From Lacticaseibacillus yichunensis (lineage in GTDB: Bacteria > Bacillota > Bacilli > Lactobacillales > Lactobacillaceae), in assembly GCF_003946405.1 (NCBI RefSeq), contig NZ_RHOG01000021.1, positions 1 through 45,215 of the forward strand: a stretch of DNA of 45,215 bases, in the 5' to 3' direction. Each line of letters begins with the position of its first letter. Position 1 is the stretch's first letter. The notes below the pieces were generated by a model. That model was not told the origin of the DNA. It did not search any database and saw only the letters and a list, made by a program, of their open reading frames with translations. Position numbers and translations under genes: made by a program. This document shows positions 33,770-41,231 of the stretch, piece by piece.

Positions 33770-35674
33770 TTACTTCATGACCGAGCTGCCATAAAGTGCT
33801 TTAGGTTTCCCATACCGCCACTTGCCAAAGACCTTCTGCAGGTAAGGCACGACCCATTTGTCGAGCCCGAAGCTGCGGCCTGAACCGTTCATGACGGCGA
33901 TGGCCATTGGGATCATCCAAATGTTGACCCAGTAGAACATCCCACTCAGGCAGAAGATCGCGGTGAAGGCAACGGACACGGCACCGCTCAGCCAGGTGAA
34001 GAGGCCGGCGACAAGTGCCAAGCCGATCAGCACTTCGATGACCGTCATCGACTTTTGCATGAAGAAGGCGACTTGTTGGTTTGGAATCAGTGTCTTGGTG
34101 ATGCTGTACATCCAGTTTGGCATTTGATCAAAAACCATCATCGGATCCTTGCCATATTGATAGGAAAGGGAGAAGACAGCCTTGGCCGCTTCCTTGGTGG
34201 CATCCGCCGCTGCGCCAGACGCCGCGCTTGTGGCATCAGCACCGGCTGCGGACGCACCACTGGTTGCCGCTGGCTGGAGCCAGGAAAATGGCAAGCGCAG
34301 TTTATCAACGAACCAGGATTCGCTGGAGCTGAAGATCTTCGGCCAGCAATCCACCAACCACATCAGACCCAAGAAGATCCGTGCGGGCACTGCCCACAGC
34401 ACATTGCCTTGACGGGAAATGTGGCCACGCATCAGGTTGCGATCGTTGCGGGTACGGAAGAATTCGTGCATGAAGTATTGGAACAGATAGTAGCCAGAGA
34501 AGATCTGGATGAAGTAAAGCATGTTGACAAGATGCTTCATCAACATCGCGAAGAACCCGGACAGATGCAGCCAGCCCATGATGTTGGCCACGCCGTAACG
34601 GGAGCCGAGGGAGACCATGAAGCCGGAGTAGGATGCTTTGTAATCCGTGTCACCGGCTTGGCCAGCCATCTTCTTTTCGATGTTGGTCAACGCGGTCTGG
34701 GCACTGGCTTCGGCGCCTTGAACGATCTGAGGTTCGCCGCGATCGGAATTGCCAGCGAAGAAGGAAACGTCACCGACAACATAGACGTTCGGGTCGTCTT
34801 GGCTCTCCATGTGAGAGTTGACCACGATCCGGCCGGCGCGGCCCTGAGTCAGGCCAAAATTCTTGGCTTGGTCGGTGGCCTTGACGCCAGCGGTCCAGAT
34901 CAAAGTCGAAGTCGGGAAGGTCGAGCCGTCTTTGAGATCAACATAGTCTTCATGAACGCCGATCACGCCGGTATTCTTCATGACCTTGATGCCGCGCTTG
35001 ATCATGTAGCGTTCGGCCTTATCAGCATCGCTGCGGTCGAGCATGTTCATGATCGTTGGGGCCATTTCCATCAAAGAGAAGGTGATCTCTTCGGGGTCGA
35101 TCTTATTTTCCTTGGCCAGCACATCGCGCCAATCGCGAAGCTCGCCAATCGTTTCGGTCCCGGTGAACCCGGAGCCAACGACAACGATGGAAAGCAGAGC
35201 CTTGCGCTTGTCGGGATCTTGTTCGACCGCCCCGCGGCGAACAACATCTTCGATATGCGCCTTGAGCTGAATGGCCTGTTCCCAGGAACCCAATGTGAAG
35301 CCGTTCTCTTTGACCCCAGGGGTGCCAAAATCATTTGGCTCCGAGCCGATGCCGAGCATCACATAGTCGTAGGGATAAGCACCGTGTTTGGTCTTGACGA
35401 CCTTATTTTCGCGATCAATGTTGGTGACCGTGTCGGTGACCAAGTTGACGTTCTTACGGCGGCAGAAGAGACGCTGCAGATCGTATTGAATCGCATCTTC
35501 AGGTGTTCGATCGGCTGCAATCTCATGTAGCTCGGTCATATAGGTGAAATACGAGTGACGGTCGATCAAGGTGATGGTGACATCTTGGTCTCGCTTAAAA
35601 TGTTTTGCGAGTCGCTTCGTTGCGTAAACGCCGGCAAACCCCGCGCCGACAACAACGATATTTTTTTGCGCCAT
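33770..35674 (-). CDS. ndh2: Type II NADH dehydrogenase of the EET locus (with C-terminal membrane domain)
   Basis: A 634-residue flavoprotein that passes electrons from NADH to demethylmenaquinone. The FAD-binding GAGFAG lies at about residues 9-14 and the NADH site GSGFTGTE at about 167-174. Beyond residue about 400 it has a DoxX-like domain of about four helices, with an Ala/Ser-rich linker (about 510-535), so it is far longer than ordinary NDH-2 (about 400); this extension marks the EET-specific form. ATG 35672-35674 follows AAGGAGTG. Divergent from pplA. Confidence 0.94.
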   Translation of the reverse strand: MAQKNIVVVGAGFAGVYATKRLAKHFKRDQDVTITLIDRHSYFTYMTELHEIAADRTPEDAIQYDLQRLFCRRKNVNLVTDTVTNIDRENKVVKTKHGAYPYDYVMLGIGSEPNDFGTPGVKENGFTLGSWEQAIQLKAHIEDVVRRGAVEQDPDKRKALLSIVVVGSGFTGTETIGELRDWRDVLAKENKIDPEEITFSLMEMAPTIMNMLDRSDADKAERYMIKRGIKVMKNTGVIGVHEDYVDLKDGSTFPTSTLIWTAGVKATDQAKNFGLTQGRAGRIVVNSHMESQDDPNVYVVGDVSFFAGNSDRGEPQIVQGAEASAQTALTNIEKKMAGQAGDTDYKASYSGFMVSLGSRYGVANIMGWLHLSGFFAMLMKHLVNMLYFIQIFSGYYLFQYFMHEFFRTRNDRNLMRGHISRQGNVLWAVPARIFLGLMWLVDCWPKIFSSSESWFVDKLRLPFSWLQPAATSGASAAGADATSAASGAAADATKEAAKAVFSLSYQYGKDPMMVFDQMPNWMYSITKTLIPNQQVAFFMQKSMTVIEVLIGLALVAGLFTWLSGAVSVAFTAIFCLSGMFYWVNIWMIPMAIAVMNGSGRSFGLDKWVVPYLQKVFGKWRYGKPKALYGSSVMK

Positions 35675-35728
35675 GGATACACACTCCTTAGTGTAGATGA
35701 TGCCAGATAATGGCTGATTGCATGACAA

Positions 35729-35758
35729 ATTATACCCTCTAATTGCGTTCATTGTCCA
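35729..35758 (-). promoter_or_regulatory. Promoter of ndh2
   Basis: Minus strand: -35 TGGACA (35753-35758), 18-bp spacer, perfect -10 TATAAT (35729-35734). Confidence 0.75.
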
Positions 35759-35797
35759 CGCCTTCACGAGGATTGATACCGTTTTCTGTGAAATTGA

Positions 35798-35867
35798 TGT
35801 AAGCGTGTCAAAAGCGCGCGCTTATCGCAACCGCAAACGGTGCCATAAAAATGAGAAAGCGCTCATA
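35798..35867. promoter_or_regulatory. cre-like and palindromic sites between ndh2 and pplA
   Basis: TGTAAGCGTGTCA (35798-35810), AAGCGCGCGCTT (35812-35823) and ATGAG-N6-CTCAT with AAAGCGCT in it (35851-35866) cluster in the divergent promoter region. They fit CcpA-type half sites, suggesting carbon control of both EET arms. Confidence 0.4.
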
Positions 35868-35882
35868 ATCGAATGGTCATTG

Positions 35883-35911
35883 TTGCTTTTTGCACATGCT
35901 GTGAGTACACT
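35883..35911 (+). promoter_or_regulatory. Promoter of pplA
   Basis: -35 TTGCTT (35883-35888), 17-bp spacer, -10 TACACT (35906-35911). Confidence 0.65.
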
Positions 35912-35978
35912 TGGTTTGTGTGAAATGTAACACAAGGGGCAACAAGTGTTGCAAAAAAGGCGCAAAGGGGAAAACACC

Positions 35979-36905
35979 ATGAAGTTAAGTAAAGTATTCG
36001 CGACTGTCTCCGTACTCGCAGTGTCTGTTTTGACATTGTCCGCATGTGGGAGCAGCTCATCCAGTGACTCGAGCTCCAAAGCAAGTAGCTCGAAAGTTGA
36101 AAAGTCCTCGTCAAGCAAGACCGAGGAATCCTCAGAAGCCAAGCAGACTGCTGGCGGGGCGCTGAAGGACGGAACATACAAGCTTGAAGAAGCTGACTTC
36201 TCTCACGGCTATAAAGTGGAGATGTCGATCACTGTCGCAGACGGCAAGATCTCTGATTCGACCTATGACTATGTCGACAAAGATGGCAAGTCCAAGCAAG
36301 ACGATGCCGACTACGAAAAGCAGATGAAGAAAGTCAACAACGTCGGCCCGAAGGAATACATTCCTGAACTCAAGGAATCCCTCGACAAGAATGGCACGAA
36401 TGTTGGCGCCATCGACGTTGTTTCCGGTGCGACCGATTCATCCTTGACCTTCAAGAACTATGTCCAGCAACTGATCCAGGCTGCCCAAGCAGGGAGCACG
36501 GACACGATCAAGATCGACAACACCGCGAAGATGAAAGACGGCACCTACACGCTTGAGGAAAAGAACTATTCTCACGGCTACCGTGTCCACTTTGAGATTG
36601 TGGTTGCTGGCGGAAAGATCACCGAAAGCAAGTACGACAACATCGACAAGGATGGCAAGTCCAAGACCGATGATGCGGCTTACGAAAAGCAAATGAAGAA
36701 GGTCAACAACGTCGGTCCTAAGGAATACACCAAGGCCCTCAACGAATCCTTGGTCAAGAACCAGGAACCAGCCAAGGTCGAAGTTGTTTCCGGTGCGACG
36801 AGCTCCTCTGACTCCTTCATCCTTTATGCACAGCAGTTGATCAACGCTGCTCAGGCTGGCAACACCAACACGATCGAGATCGACAACATCGTTTACGGCG
36901 AATAA
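35979..36905 (+). CDS. pplA: PplA, flavinylated extracellular electron-transfer lipoprotein
   Basis: A 308-residue surface lipoprotein carrying covalent FMN and passing electrons to outside acceptors. The lipobox LSAC ends at Cys23, then a Ser-rich linker (about 24-60). Two FMN-binding domains follow (about 62-185 and 188-308), so alike that they look duplicated. Each has the flavinylation motif: VSGATDSS and VSGATSSS. The Thr in S-G-A-T is the expected FMN site, modified by FmnB. ATG 35979 follows AAAGGGG; upstream MLQ start was rejected. Confidence 0.95.
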   Translation: MKLSKVFATVSVLAVSVLTLSACGSSSSSDSSSKASSSKVEKSSSSKTEESSEAKQTAGGALKDGTYKLEEADFSHGYKVEMSITVADGKISDSTYDYVDKDGKSKQDDADYEKQMKKVNNVGPKEYIPELKESLDKNGTNVGAIDVVSGATDSSLTFKNYVQQLIQAAQAGSTDTIKIDNTAKMKDGTYTLEEKNYSHGYRVHFEIVVAGGKITESKYDNIDKDGKSKTDDAAYEKQMKKVNNVGPKEYTKALNESLVKNQEPAKVEVVSGATSSSDSFILYAQQLINAAQAGNTNTIEIDNIVYGE

Positions 36906-36936
36906 CAGTCGAAACGCGCAACTCATAGTTTGACGA

Positions 36937-36968
36937 AGCAGGGACAAAACCTCGGTTTTGTCCCTGTT
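36937..36968 (+). terminator. Terminator of pplA
   Basis: CAGGGACAAAAC pairs with GTTTTGTCCCTG (12 pairs, short loop CTCG). The T tract is weak. Confidence 0.75.
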
Positions 36969-37016
36969 CCTATGTCTAGGGAAAAAATGATGCGGCGAAC
37001 GGGGCCTGTTGGGCGA

Positions 37017-37061
37017 CGGGCTAGCCTACCTGATCGACCATAAACGTGCACCTTCGCACCC
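37017..37061 (+). repeat. Partial copy G0 (3' half) of the structured repeat
   Basis: Only the descending arm: CTAGCCTACCTGATCGACCA and a GTGCACCTTCGCACCC end. Confidence 0.7.
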
Positions 37062-37066
37062 TTTGC

Positions 37067-37184
37067 AGTTGGGCTACGGTGCGCATGGTCGAGACAGCTA
37101 GGTACGCCCGTCACTCGGGGCTAAGAGCGCCCCAAGCGCCAGGCTAGCCTAGCCGCTCGACCATAAACGCGCACCTTCGCACCC
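37067..37184 (+). repeat. Structured intergenic repeat, copy G1
   Basis: AGTTGGGCT to CGCACCC. Stems GGTGCGC/GCGCACC, ATGGTCGAG/CTCGACCAT, CTAGG/CCTAG, apical GGGGC/GCCCC. Outer stem sequence differs from all other copies but pairs perfectly. Confidence 0.9.
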
Positions 37185-37246
37185 TTTTCTTTTTGGTCAA
37201 ACGCCGGTATATTTAAATCGATAACACGCGTGGGAGGCGCACTCGA

Positions 37247-38320
37247 GTGAAAAAAAGATGGCTCAAACAAGCAGCACTGGCGCTTATCGCGCTAGTCATT
37301 TTACCGCTGGCGGCCTGCAACCAGGCAAAACCGGCGACCAAGGCACCGGAGTTGGTGAAGACCCCGTATCAGGATACCCAGTTTCTGATGGGGACCGTGG
37401 TGACCTTACGCATTTATGACAAAGGCAAACAGCCCGTTCTTGAAAAAGCGTTCGATCGCATCAAGGAACTCGCCGATGCGATCACCGTCAACCAAAAGGG
37501 CTCGCAGGTCGATGCGGTCAACGCCGCAGCCGGCAAGCACGCGGTGAAAGTCGATCAGGACGTTTTTGACCTGATCACTTACGCCAAATCGTACAGTGAA
37601 CAGTCCAACGGGAGCTTTGACCTCGCAATCGGCCCAATCACCAGCCTGTGGCACATTGGGTTTGCCGATGCCAAGAAGCCGACACAAAGCGAGATCGACG
37701 CCCGCCTGCCGCTGGTGCACTACCAGGATGTGACCCTGAACGCCGCAAAGCGCACGGTCTATCTGCAAAAAAAGGGGATGGCGATCGACCTGGGCGGCAT
37801 CGCCAAGGGCTACATCACCGATCAAGTGGTCAAGGTCCTCAAGAAAAATGGGGTGACCACCGCGATTGTTGACCTCGGCGGCAATATTTATGTGCTCGGC
37901 CACAGTCCCAAAGCAAAAGACGCAGATTGGACGGTCGGCATTCAAGATCCCAAGCAGACTCGAGGCAGCTCGCTTGGCACGATTCCGGCCAGCAACAAGA
38001 CCATCGTCACTTCGGGCATCTACGAACGGTATCTGAAGGTCGACGGCAAGATCTACATGCATTTGATGAACCCCAAGACCGGTTATCCGTTCGACAACAA
38101 CTTGATGGGCGTGTCGATCATCACCAAGCACTCCGTCGACGGGGATGCGCTCTCGACGGCCACATTCGACAAGGGGCTCAAGGATGGCTTGGCCTTCATT
38201 GAAAAACGCAAGGACACCGAGGCAATTTTCATCACCAAAGACAAAAAAGTTTATATCAGTAGCGGCCTGAAAAAGACGTTCAAGCTGATCACAGGCCTTG
38301 GCTACACGATGGGCAATTGA
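37247..38320 (+). CDS. fmnB: FmnB, ApbE-family FMN transferase lipoprotein
   Basis: A 357-residue lipoprotein (lipobox LAAC, Cys24) that covalently attaches FMN from FAD to PplA outside the cell. ApbE motifs: FLMGTVVTLRIY (about 46-57), GGIAKGYITDQV (about 183-194), VDLGGNIYVLG (about 207-217) and DGDALSTATFDKG (about 300-312), the last with the Mg-binding residues. GTG 37247 has GGGAGG upstream. Downstream of pplA across repeat cluster G. Confidence 0.94.
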   Translation: MKKRWLKQAALALIALVILPLAACNQAKPATKAPELVKTPYQDTQFLMGTVVTLRIYDKGKQPVLEKAFDRIKELADAITVNQKGSQVDAVNAAAGKHAVKVDQDVFDLITYAKSYSEQSNGSFDLAIGPITSLWHIGFADAKKPTQSEIDARLPLVHYQDVTLNAAKRTVYLQKKGMAIDLGGIAKGYITDQVVKVLKKNGVTTAIVDLGGNIYVLGHSPKAKDADWTVGIQDPKQTRGSSLGTIPASNKTIVTSGIYERYLKVDGKIYMHLMNPKTGYPFDNNLMGVSIITKHSVDGDALSTATFDKGLKDGLAFIEKRKDTEAIFITKDKKVYISSGLKKTFKLITGLGYTMGN

Positions 38321-38420
38321 TCGGCTGTCATTTTTCTGACGCACATAATATAGAAGAAAATCATTTGTCGGCTTGGTCGGCAAATGCTGGAGGCAACGCG
38401 ACAACAAGTTGGGGGTCAAC

Positions 38421-39374
38421 ATGAGTATTCGTGCATTTTGGGAGTTAGTCGAGGGACCGACGAAATTGGCAAGTGTCTTGCCTTTTTGTGTGGGGACCTT
38501 GTTTGCGGCCGTGGTGTTAGGGCAGGTCAATTGGGTCAACAGCACCCTGTTTTTCGTGGCGATGCTGTTGTTTGACATGACCACCACCGCGATCAATAAC
38601 TGGATGGATTATCGTAAGGCAAAAGACGACCAGTATCGGCAAACGGTGAACGTGATCGGGCGCAGGCAGTTGCCGACTGCCTTGGTGCGCGCCGTCATCT
38701 GGGGGATGTTGGCGGTGTCCACCGCGCTGAGCCTGGTGTTGGTCTGGCGCACGGACTGGCTGTTGCTGCTGGCAGGCGGGGCGTGTTTTGTGGTCGGCAT
38801 TTTCTACACATTTGGGCCGCTGCCGTTGTCTCGCATGCCGCTGGGCGAACTGTTTTCCGGGGTGGTGATGGGCCTTGGCATTCCCGGTATAGCCGCCTAT
38901 GTGGCCGCGCGCACAACGCCATTTTTGCGGTTGACATTTGCCTGGCCAAACCTGGCGCTGGCAGGGGATTGGCCGGCGCTGGTCGCTTTAGCCTTCGTCT
39001 GCGTCACGCCAATGGCCACGATCGCCAATGTGATGCTGGCCAACAACATGTCCGATCTCGCAGAGGACACCGCCAACAAGCGCATGACCCTGCCGATGTA
39101 TCTGGGCCCGGCCCACAGTCGCCTGCTGTACACGCTACTGGCATATGGCGGCTATGTGGCGGTGGTGCTGGCAGTCGCAGTTGGCCTGCTGCCGTGGCCA
39201 ACGCTGGTGGCACTGCTGACGCTGCCCTGGGCGATGCGCAACACCAACCGCTTCCGCCATCGCCAGGACAAGCGCCTGACGTTCAAGACCTCGCTGTACA
39301 ACTTGCTCCTTGAAAATGGCGGGCTGATCGCCGGTCTTTTGCTCAGTCTGCTAGTGAAGGGAGGGGTGCGCTGA
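38421..39374 (+). CDS. dmkA: UbiA-family prenyltransferase, first of a tandem pair (DmkA-like)
   Basis: A 317-residue membrane enzyme that prenylates dihydroxynaphthoate for the EET quinone. First motif NNWMDYRKAKDD (about residues 56-67), second ANNMSDLAEDTANKRM (about 207-222). ATG 38421 has a weak ribosome site (GGGGG). It shares a 1-bp overlap (TGATG) with the next gene. Its second Asp motif differs from that of its neighbour (SDLAED against CDIDQD), so the two may not be redundant. Confidence 0.88.
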   Translation: MSIRAFWELVEGPTKLASVLPFCVGTLFAAVVLGQVNWVNSTLFFVAMLLFDMTTTAINNWMDYRKAKDDQYRQTVNVIGRRQLPTALVRAVIWGMLAVSTALSLVLVWRTDWLLLLAGGACFVVGIFYTFGPLPLSRMPLGELFSGVVMGLGIPGIAAYVAARTTPFLRLTFAWPNLALAGDWPALVALAFVCVTPMATIANVMLANNMSDLAEDTANKRMTLPMYLGPAHSRLLYTLLAYGGYVAVVLAVAVGLLPWPTLVALLTLPWAMRNTNRFRHRQDKRLTFKTSLYNLLLENGGLIAGLLLSLLVKGGVR

Positions 39375-40336
39375 TGGACACGGAAAAAACCTATCGCCCA
39401 CTGACCTGGCCACTTTTTCTGGAGTTGATTCGGTTGCCTGCAAAAGCAGCGAGCCTGCTGCCATTTTTGCTCGGGGTGGCATATGCAAAACTCGCATTCG
39501 GCCAGCTGGATTGGGTCAACACCTCTCTGTATTTTGTCGGGCAAATGAGCATCGCGCTGTTTGTCACCGGCTTCAACAACGTTCAGGATTACTACAAGGC
39601 AAAAGACTTACAGTACCGGGCGACCCAGAATATCATTGGCCGCGAGCATCTGTCCCCGCGGCGGATGCTCGCGTTGATGGGGGCGTTTCTCGCGTTGGCG
39701 GTGGTGATGGGCTTGGCGCTCGTCTGGCGAACCAATTTGAGCCTGCTTTTGATCGGCGGCGCCGGGATCTTCGTGGCGATCTTCTACACCTTTGGCCCAG
39801 TGCCATTGTCGCGGATTCCTTGCGGGGAGCTGCTGGCGGGGCTGTGCGAAGGCTTTGGCACGATCTTCATCGCGTGCTTTGTGAATATCACGCCGCGACC
39901 GGTCGATCTGACTTTCACAGCGAGCCATTTCGCTTTGTCCGCTGACTTGAGTGTGATCCTGCAACTGCTGCTGGTCGCCCTGCCGATCGTGATCCTGGAT
40001 GGCACGGTGATGTTTGCGGACAATATCTGCGACATCGACCAGGACATCCGCAACCAGCGCTTCACCTTGCCCTATTACCTGAGCAAGGAAAAAGCACTCC
40101 GCATTTACCCATGGTTGCCGCGCCTGGCTTTTGCCTGTGTGGTGCTGGCTGTGCTACTTCGGCTTCTCCCGTGGCCGCTTTTGGCCGTATTGCTGCTGTG
40201 GCCTCTGGTGCGGCGCAATACGCAGCGCTTCTTGGCAAAACAGAGCAAGCAGGAAACGTTCAATACCGCGATCTCCTCGCTATTGTTGGTGGCGAGCGGG
40301 GAAGTGGTGCTGATAGTGGTGGCCATTTGGTTGTGA
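39374..40336 (+). CDS. dmkA: UbiA-family prenyltransferase, second of a tandem pair (DmkA-like)
   Basis: A 320-residue membrane protein of the same family. First motif FNNVQDYYKAKDLQYR (about residues 57-72), then NIIGREHLSP; second motif ADNICDIDQDIRNQRF (about 215-230). These are closer to the menA gene product at 26778 (NIIGTNHLDP; NNICDEVED) than those of the gene before it. ATG 39374 overlaps the preceding TGA by 1 bp. Repeat cluster H follows 8 bp after the stop. Confidence 0.88.
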   Translation: MDTEKTYRPLTWPLFLELIRLPAKAASLLPFLLGVAYAKLAFGQLDWVNTSLYFVGQMSIALFVTGFNNVQDYYKAKDLQYRATQNIIGREHLSPRRMLALMGAFLALAVVMGLALVWRTNLSLLLIGGAGIFVAIFYTFGPVPLSRIPCGELLAGLCEGFGTIFIACFVNITPRPVDLTFTASHFALSADLSVILQLLLVALPIVILDGTVMFADNICDIDQDIRNQRFTLPYYLSKEKALRIYPWLPRLAFACVVLAVLLRLLPWPLLAVLLLWPLVRRNTQRFLAKQSKQETFNTAISSLLLVASGEVVLIVVAIWL

Positions 40337-40343
40337 GCCTCCG

Positions 40344-40366
40344 CTATCCCGCGGGCTTGCGCACCC
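40344..40366 (+). repeat. Partial copy H0 of the structured repeat
   Basis: TATCCCGCGGGC and CGCACCC only, the last part of a descending arm. Confidence 0.6.
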
Positions 40367-40369
40367 TTC

Positions 40370-40487
40370 AGTTGGGCTTCGGCTCGCATGGTCGAGGTAT
40401 CTAGTTGGCTCGGACGCTCGAGGCGAAGTGCGCCTCAAGCATCCAAGCCAAACTAGCTACTCGACCATCCCGCGGGCCTCCGCACCC
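40370..40487 (+). repeat. Structured intergenic repeat, copy H1
   Basis: 118 bp. Stems GGCTCGC with GCGGGCC (one G-T), ATGGTCGAG/CTCGACCAT, CTAGTTGGCT with AGCCAAACTAG, apical GAGGCG/CGCCTC. Confidence 0.9.
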
Positions 40488-40490
40488 TGC

Positions 40491-40608
40491 AGTTGGGCTA
40501 CGCGGGGCAGGTCTGAGGCATCTAGGTACGCCCGTCACTCGGGGCTGAGAACGCCCCAAGCGCCAGGCTAGCCTAGCTGCTCAGACCTAAGCGCCCCGCT
40601 TCGCACCC
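40491..40608 (+). repeat. Structured intergenic repeat, copy H2
   Basis: 118 bp. Stems GCGGGGC/GCCCCGC, AGGTCTGAG/CTCAGACCT, CTAGG/CCTAG, apical GGGGC/GCCCC. Separated from H1 by three bases. Confidence 0.9.
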
Positions 40609-40611
40609 TGC

Positions 40612-40729
40612 AGTTGGGCTACGCGAGGCAGGTCTGAGGCAGCTAGGTTCGCCCGTCACTCGGGGCTAAGAACGCCCCAAGCGCCAGGCTAGCCTAGCTG
40701 CTCAGACCTAAGCGCCCCGCTTCGCACCC
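40612..40729 (+). repeat. Structured intergenic repeat, copy H3
   Basis: 118 bp and nearly identical to H2; one outer-stem change (GCGAGGC against GCCCCGC) gives an A-C mismatch. Confidence 0.9.
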
Positions 40730-40745
40730 TTCAAAGACTTCACAG

Positions 40746-40774
40746 TTGTTTCACTCGCCTTTTTTTGATATGCT
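40746..40774 (+). promoter_or_regulatory. Promoter of rpmG-secE
   Basis: -35 TTGTTT (40746-40751), 17-bp spacer, -10 TATGCT (40769-40774). Confidence 0.7.
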
Positions 40775-40798
40775 GAAGTGCGAGTATGGAGGTTCAAC

Positions 40799-40948
40799 AT
40801 GTCTGTAAAAAAAGTAGCGATGGCGTGCAGCGTCTGCGGCCGGCGTAATTACTATGTGCCGGAGAACAAACGACGCACCGAGCGTCTAACCTTGAATAAA
40901 TTCTGCAAGTACTGCGGAAAAGTGACCGAACATAAAGAAACGAAGTAA
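40799..40948 (+). CDS. rpmG: 50S ribosomal protein L33
   Basis: A 49-residue ribosomal protein. It keeps four Cys in two CxxC pairs ([10 protein letters not shown] and CKYCGK), so it is the zinc-binding form. ATG 40799 is preceded by TGGAGG. Lies 13 bp before secE, the usual place for this copy in lactobacilli. Confidence 0.95.
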   Translation: MSVKKVAMACSVCGRRNYYVPENKRRTERLTLNKFCKYCGKVTEHKETK

Positions 40949-40961
40949 ACGGAGGGTCATC

Positions 40962-41132
40962 ATGAAGTTTATTAAAAGTGTTGTTGCTGAAATGAAAGCT
41001 GTCACCTGGCCGACAGCAAGTGAGACCCGCCGCGATACGACGACGGTGGTCATCACGTCCTTGCTTTTTGCAATCTATTTTGCGCTGGCCGACTGGGCGA
41101 TCTTGGCCTTGCTCAACGCATTTGTCTTTTAG
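40962..41132 (+). CDS. secE: Preprotein translocase subunit SecE
   Basis: A 56-residue membrane protein of the SecYEG channel. The cytoplasmic helix FIKSVVAEMKAVTWPTASE and one membrane helix (about residues 28-52) match Gram-positive SecE. ATG 40962 is preceded by GGAGGGT. Confidence 0.95.
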   Translation: MKFIKSVVAEMKAVTWPTASETRRDTTTVVITSLLFAIYFALADWAILALLNAFVF

Positions 41133-41160
41133 TTGAAAAATCGGGCGAGTCTGCTATACT
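41133..41160 (+). promoter_or_regulatory. Promoter between secE and nusG
   Basis: -35 TTGAAA (41133-41138, starting at the base after the secE stop), 16-bp spacer, extended -10 TGCTATACT (41152-41160). Confidence 0.75.
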
Positions 41161-41170
41161 TGCCTTAGCG

Positions 41171-41203
41171 AAAAAACCGCTGCACATGCGCAACGGTTTT
41201 TTT
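41171..41203. terminator. Terminator-like hairpin in the nusG leader
   Basis: AAAAAACCG pairs with CGGTTTTTT around a small loop, followed by TTTA. It lies between the promoter at 41133-41160 and nusG, so nusG is reached only by read-through. Confidence 0.8.
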
Positions 41204-41231
41204 ATTTGCAACTAAACAAAGGAGCTTAACG

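Noticed and set aside
34055-35530. 491-residue open frame opposite ndh2
   Set aside because: Antisense shadow of ndh2, rich in His/Asp/Gly, with no start signal.
40344-40729. CRISPR array
   Set aside because: The units are long palindromes in direct contact; there are no unique spacers of constant length and no cas genes.
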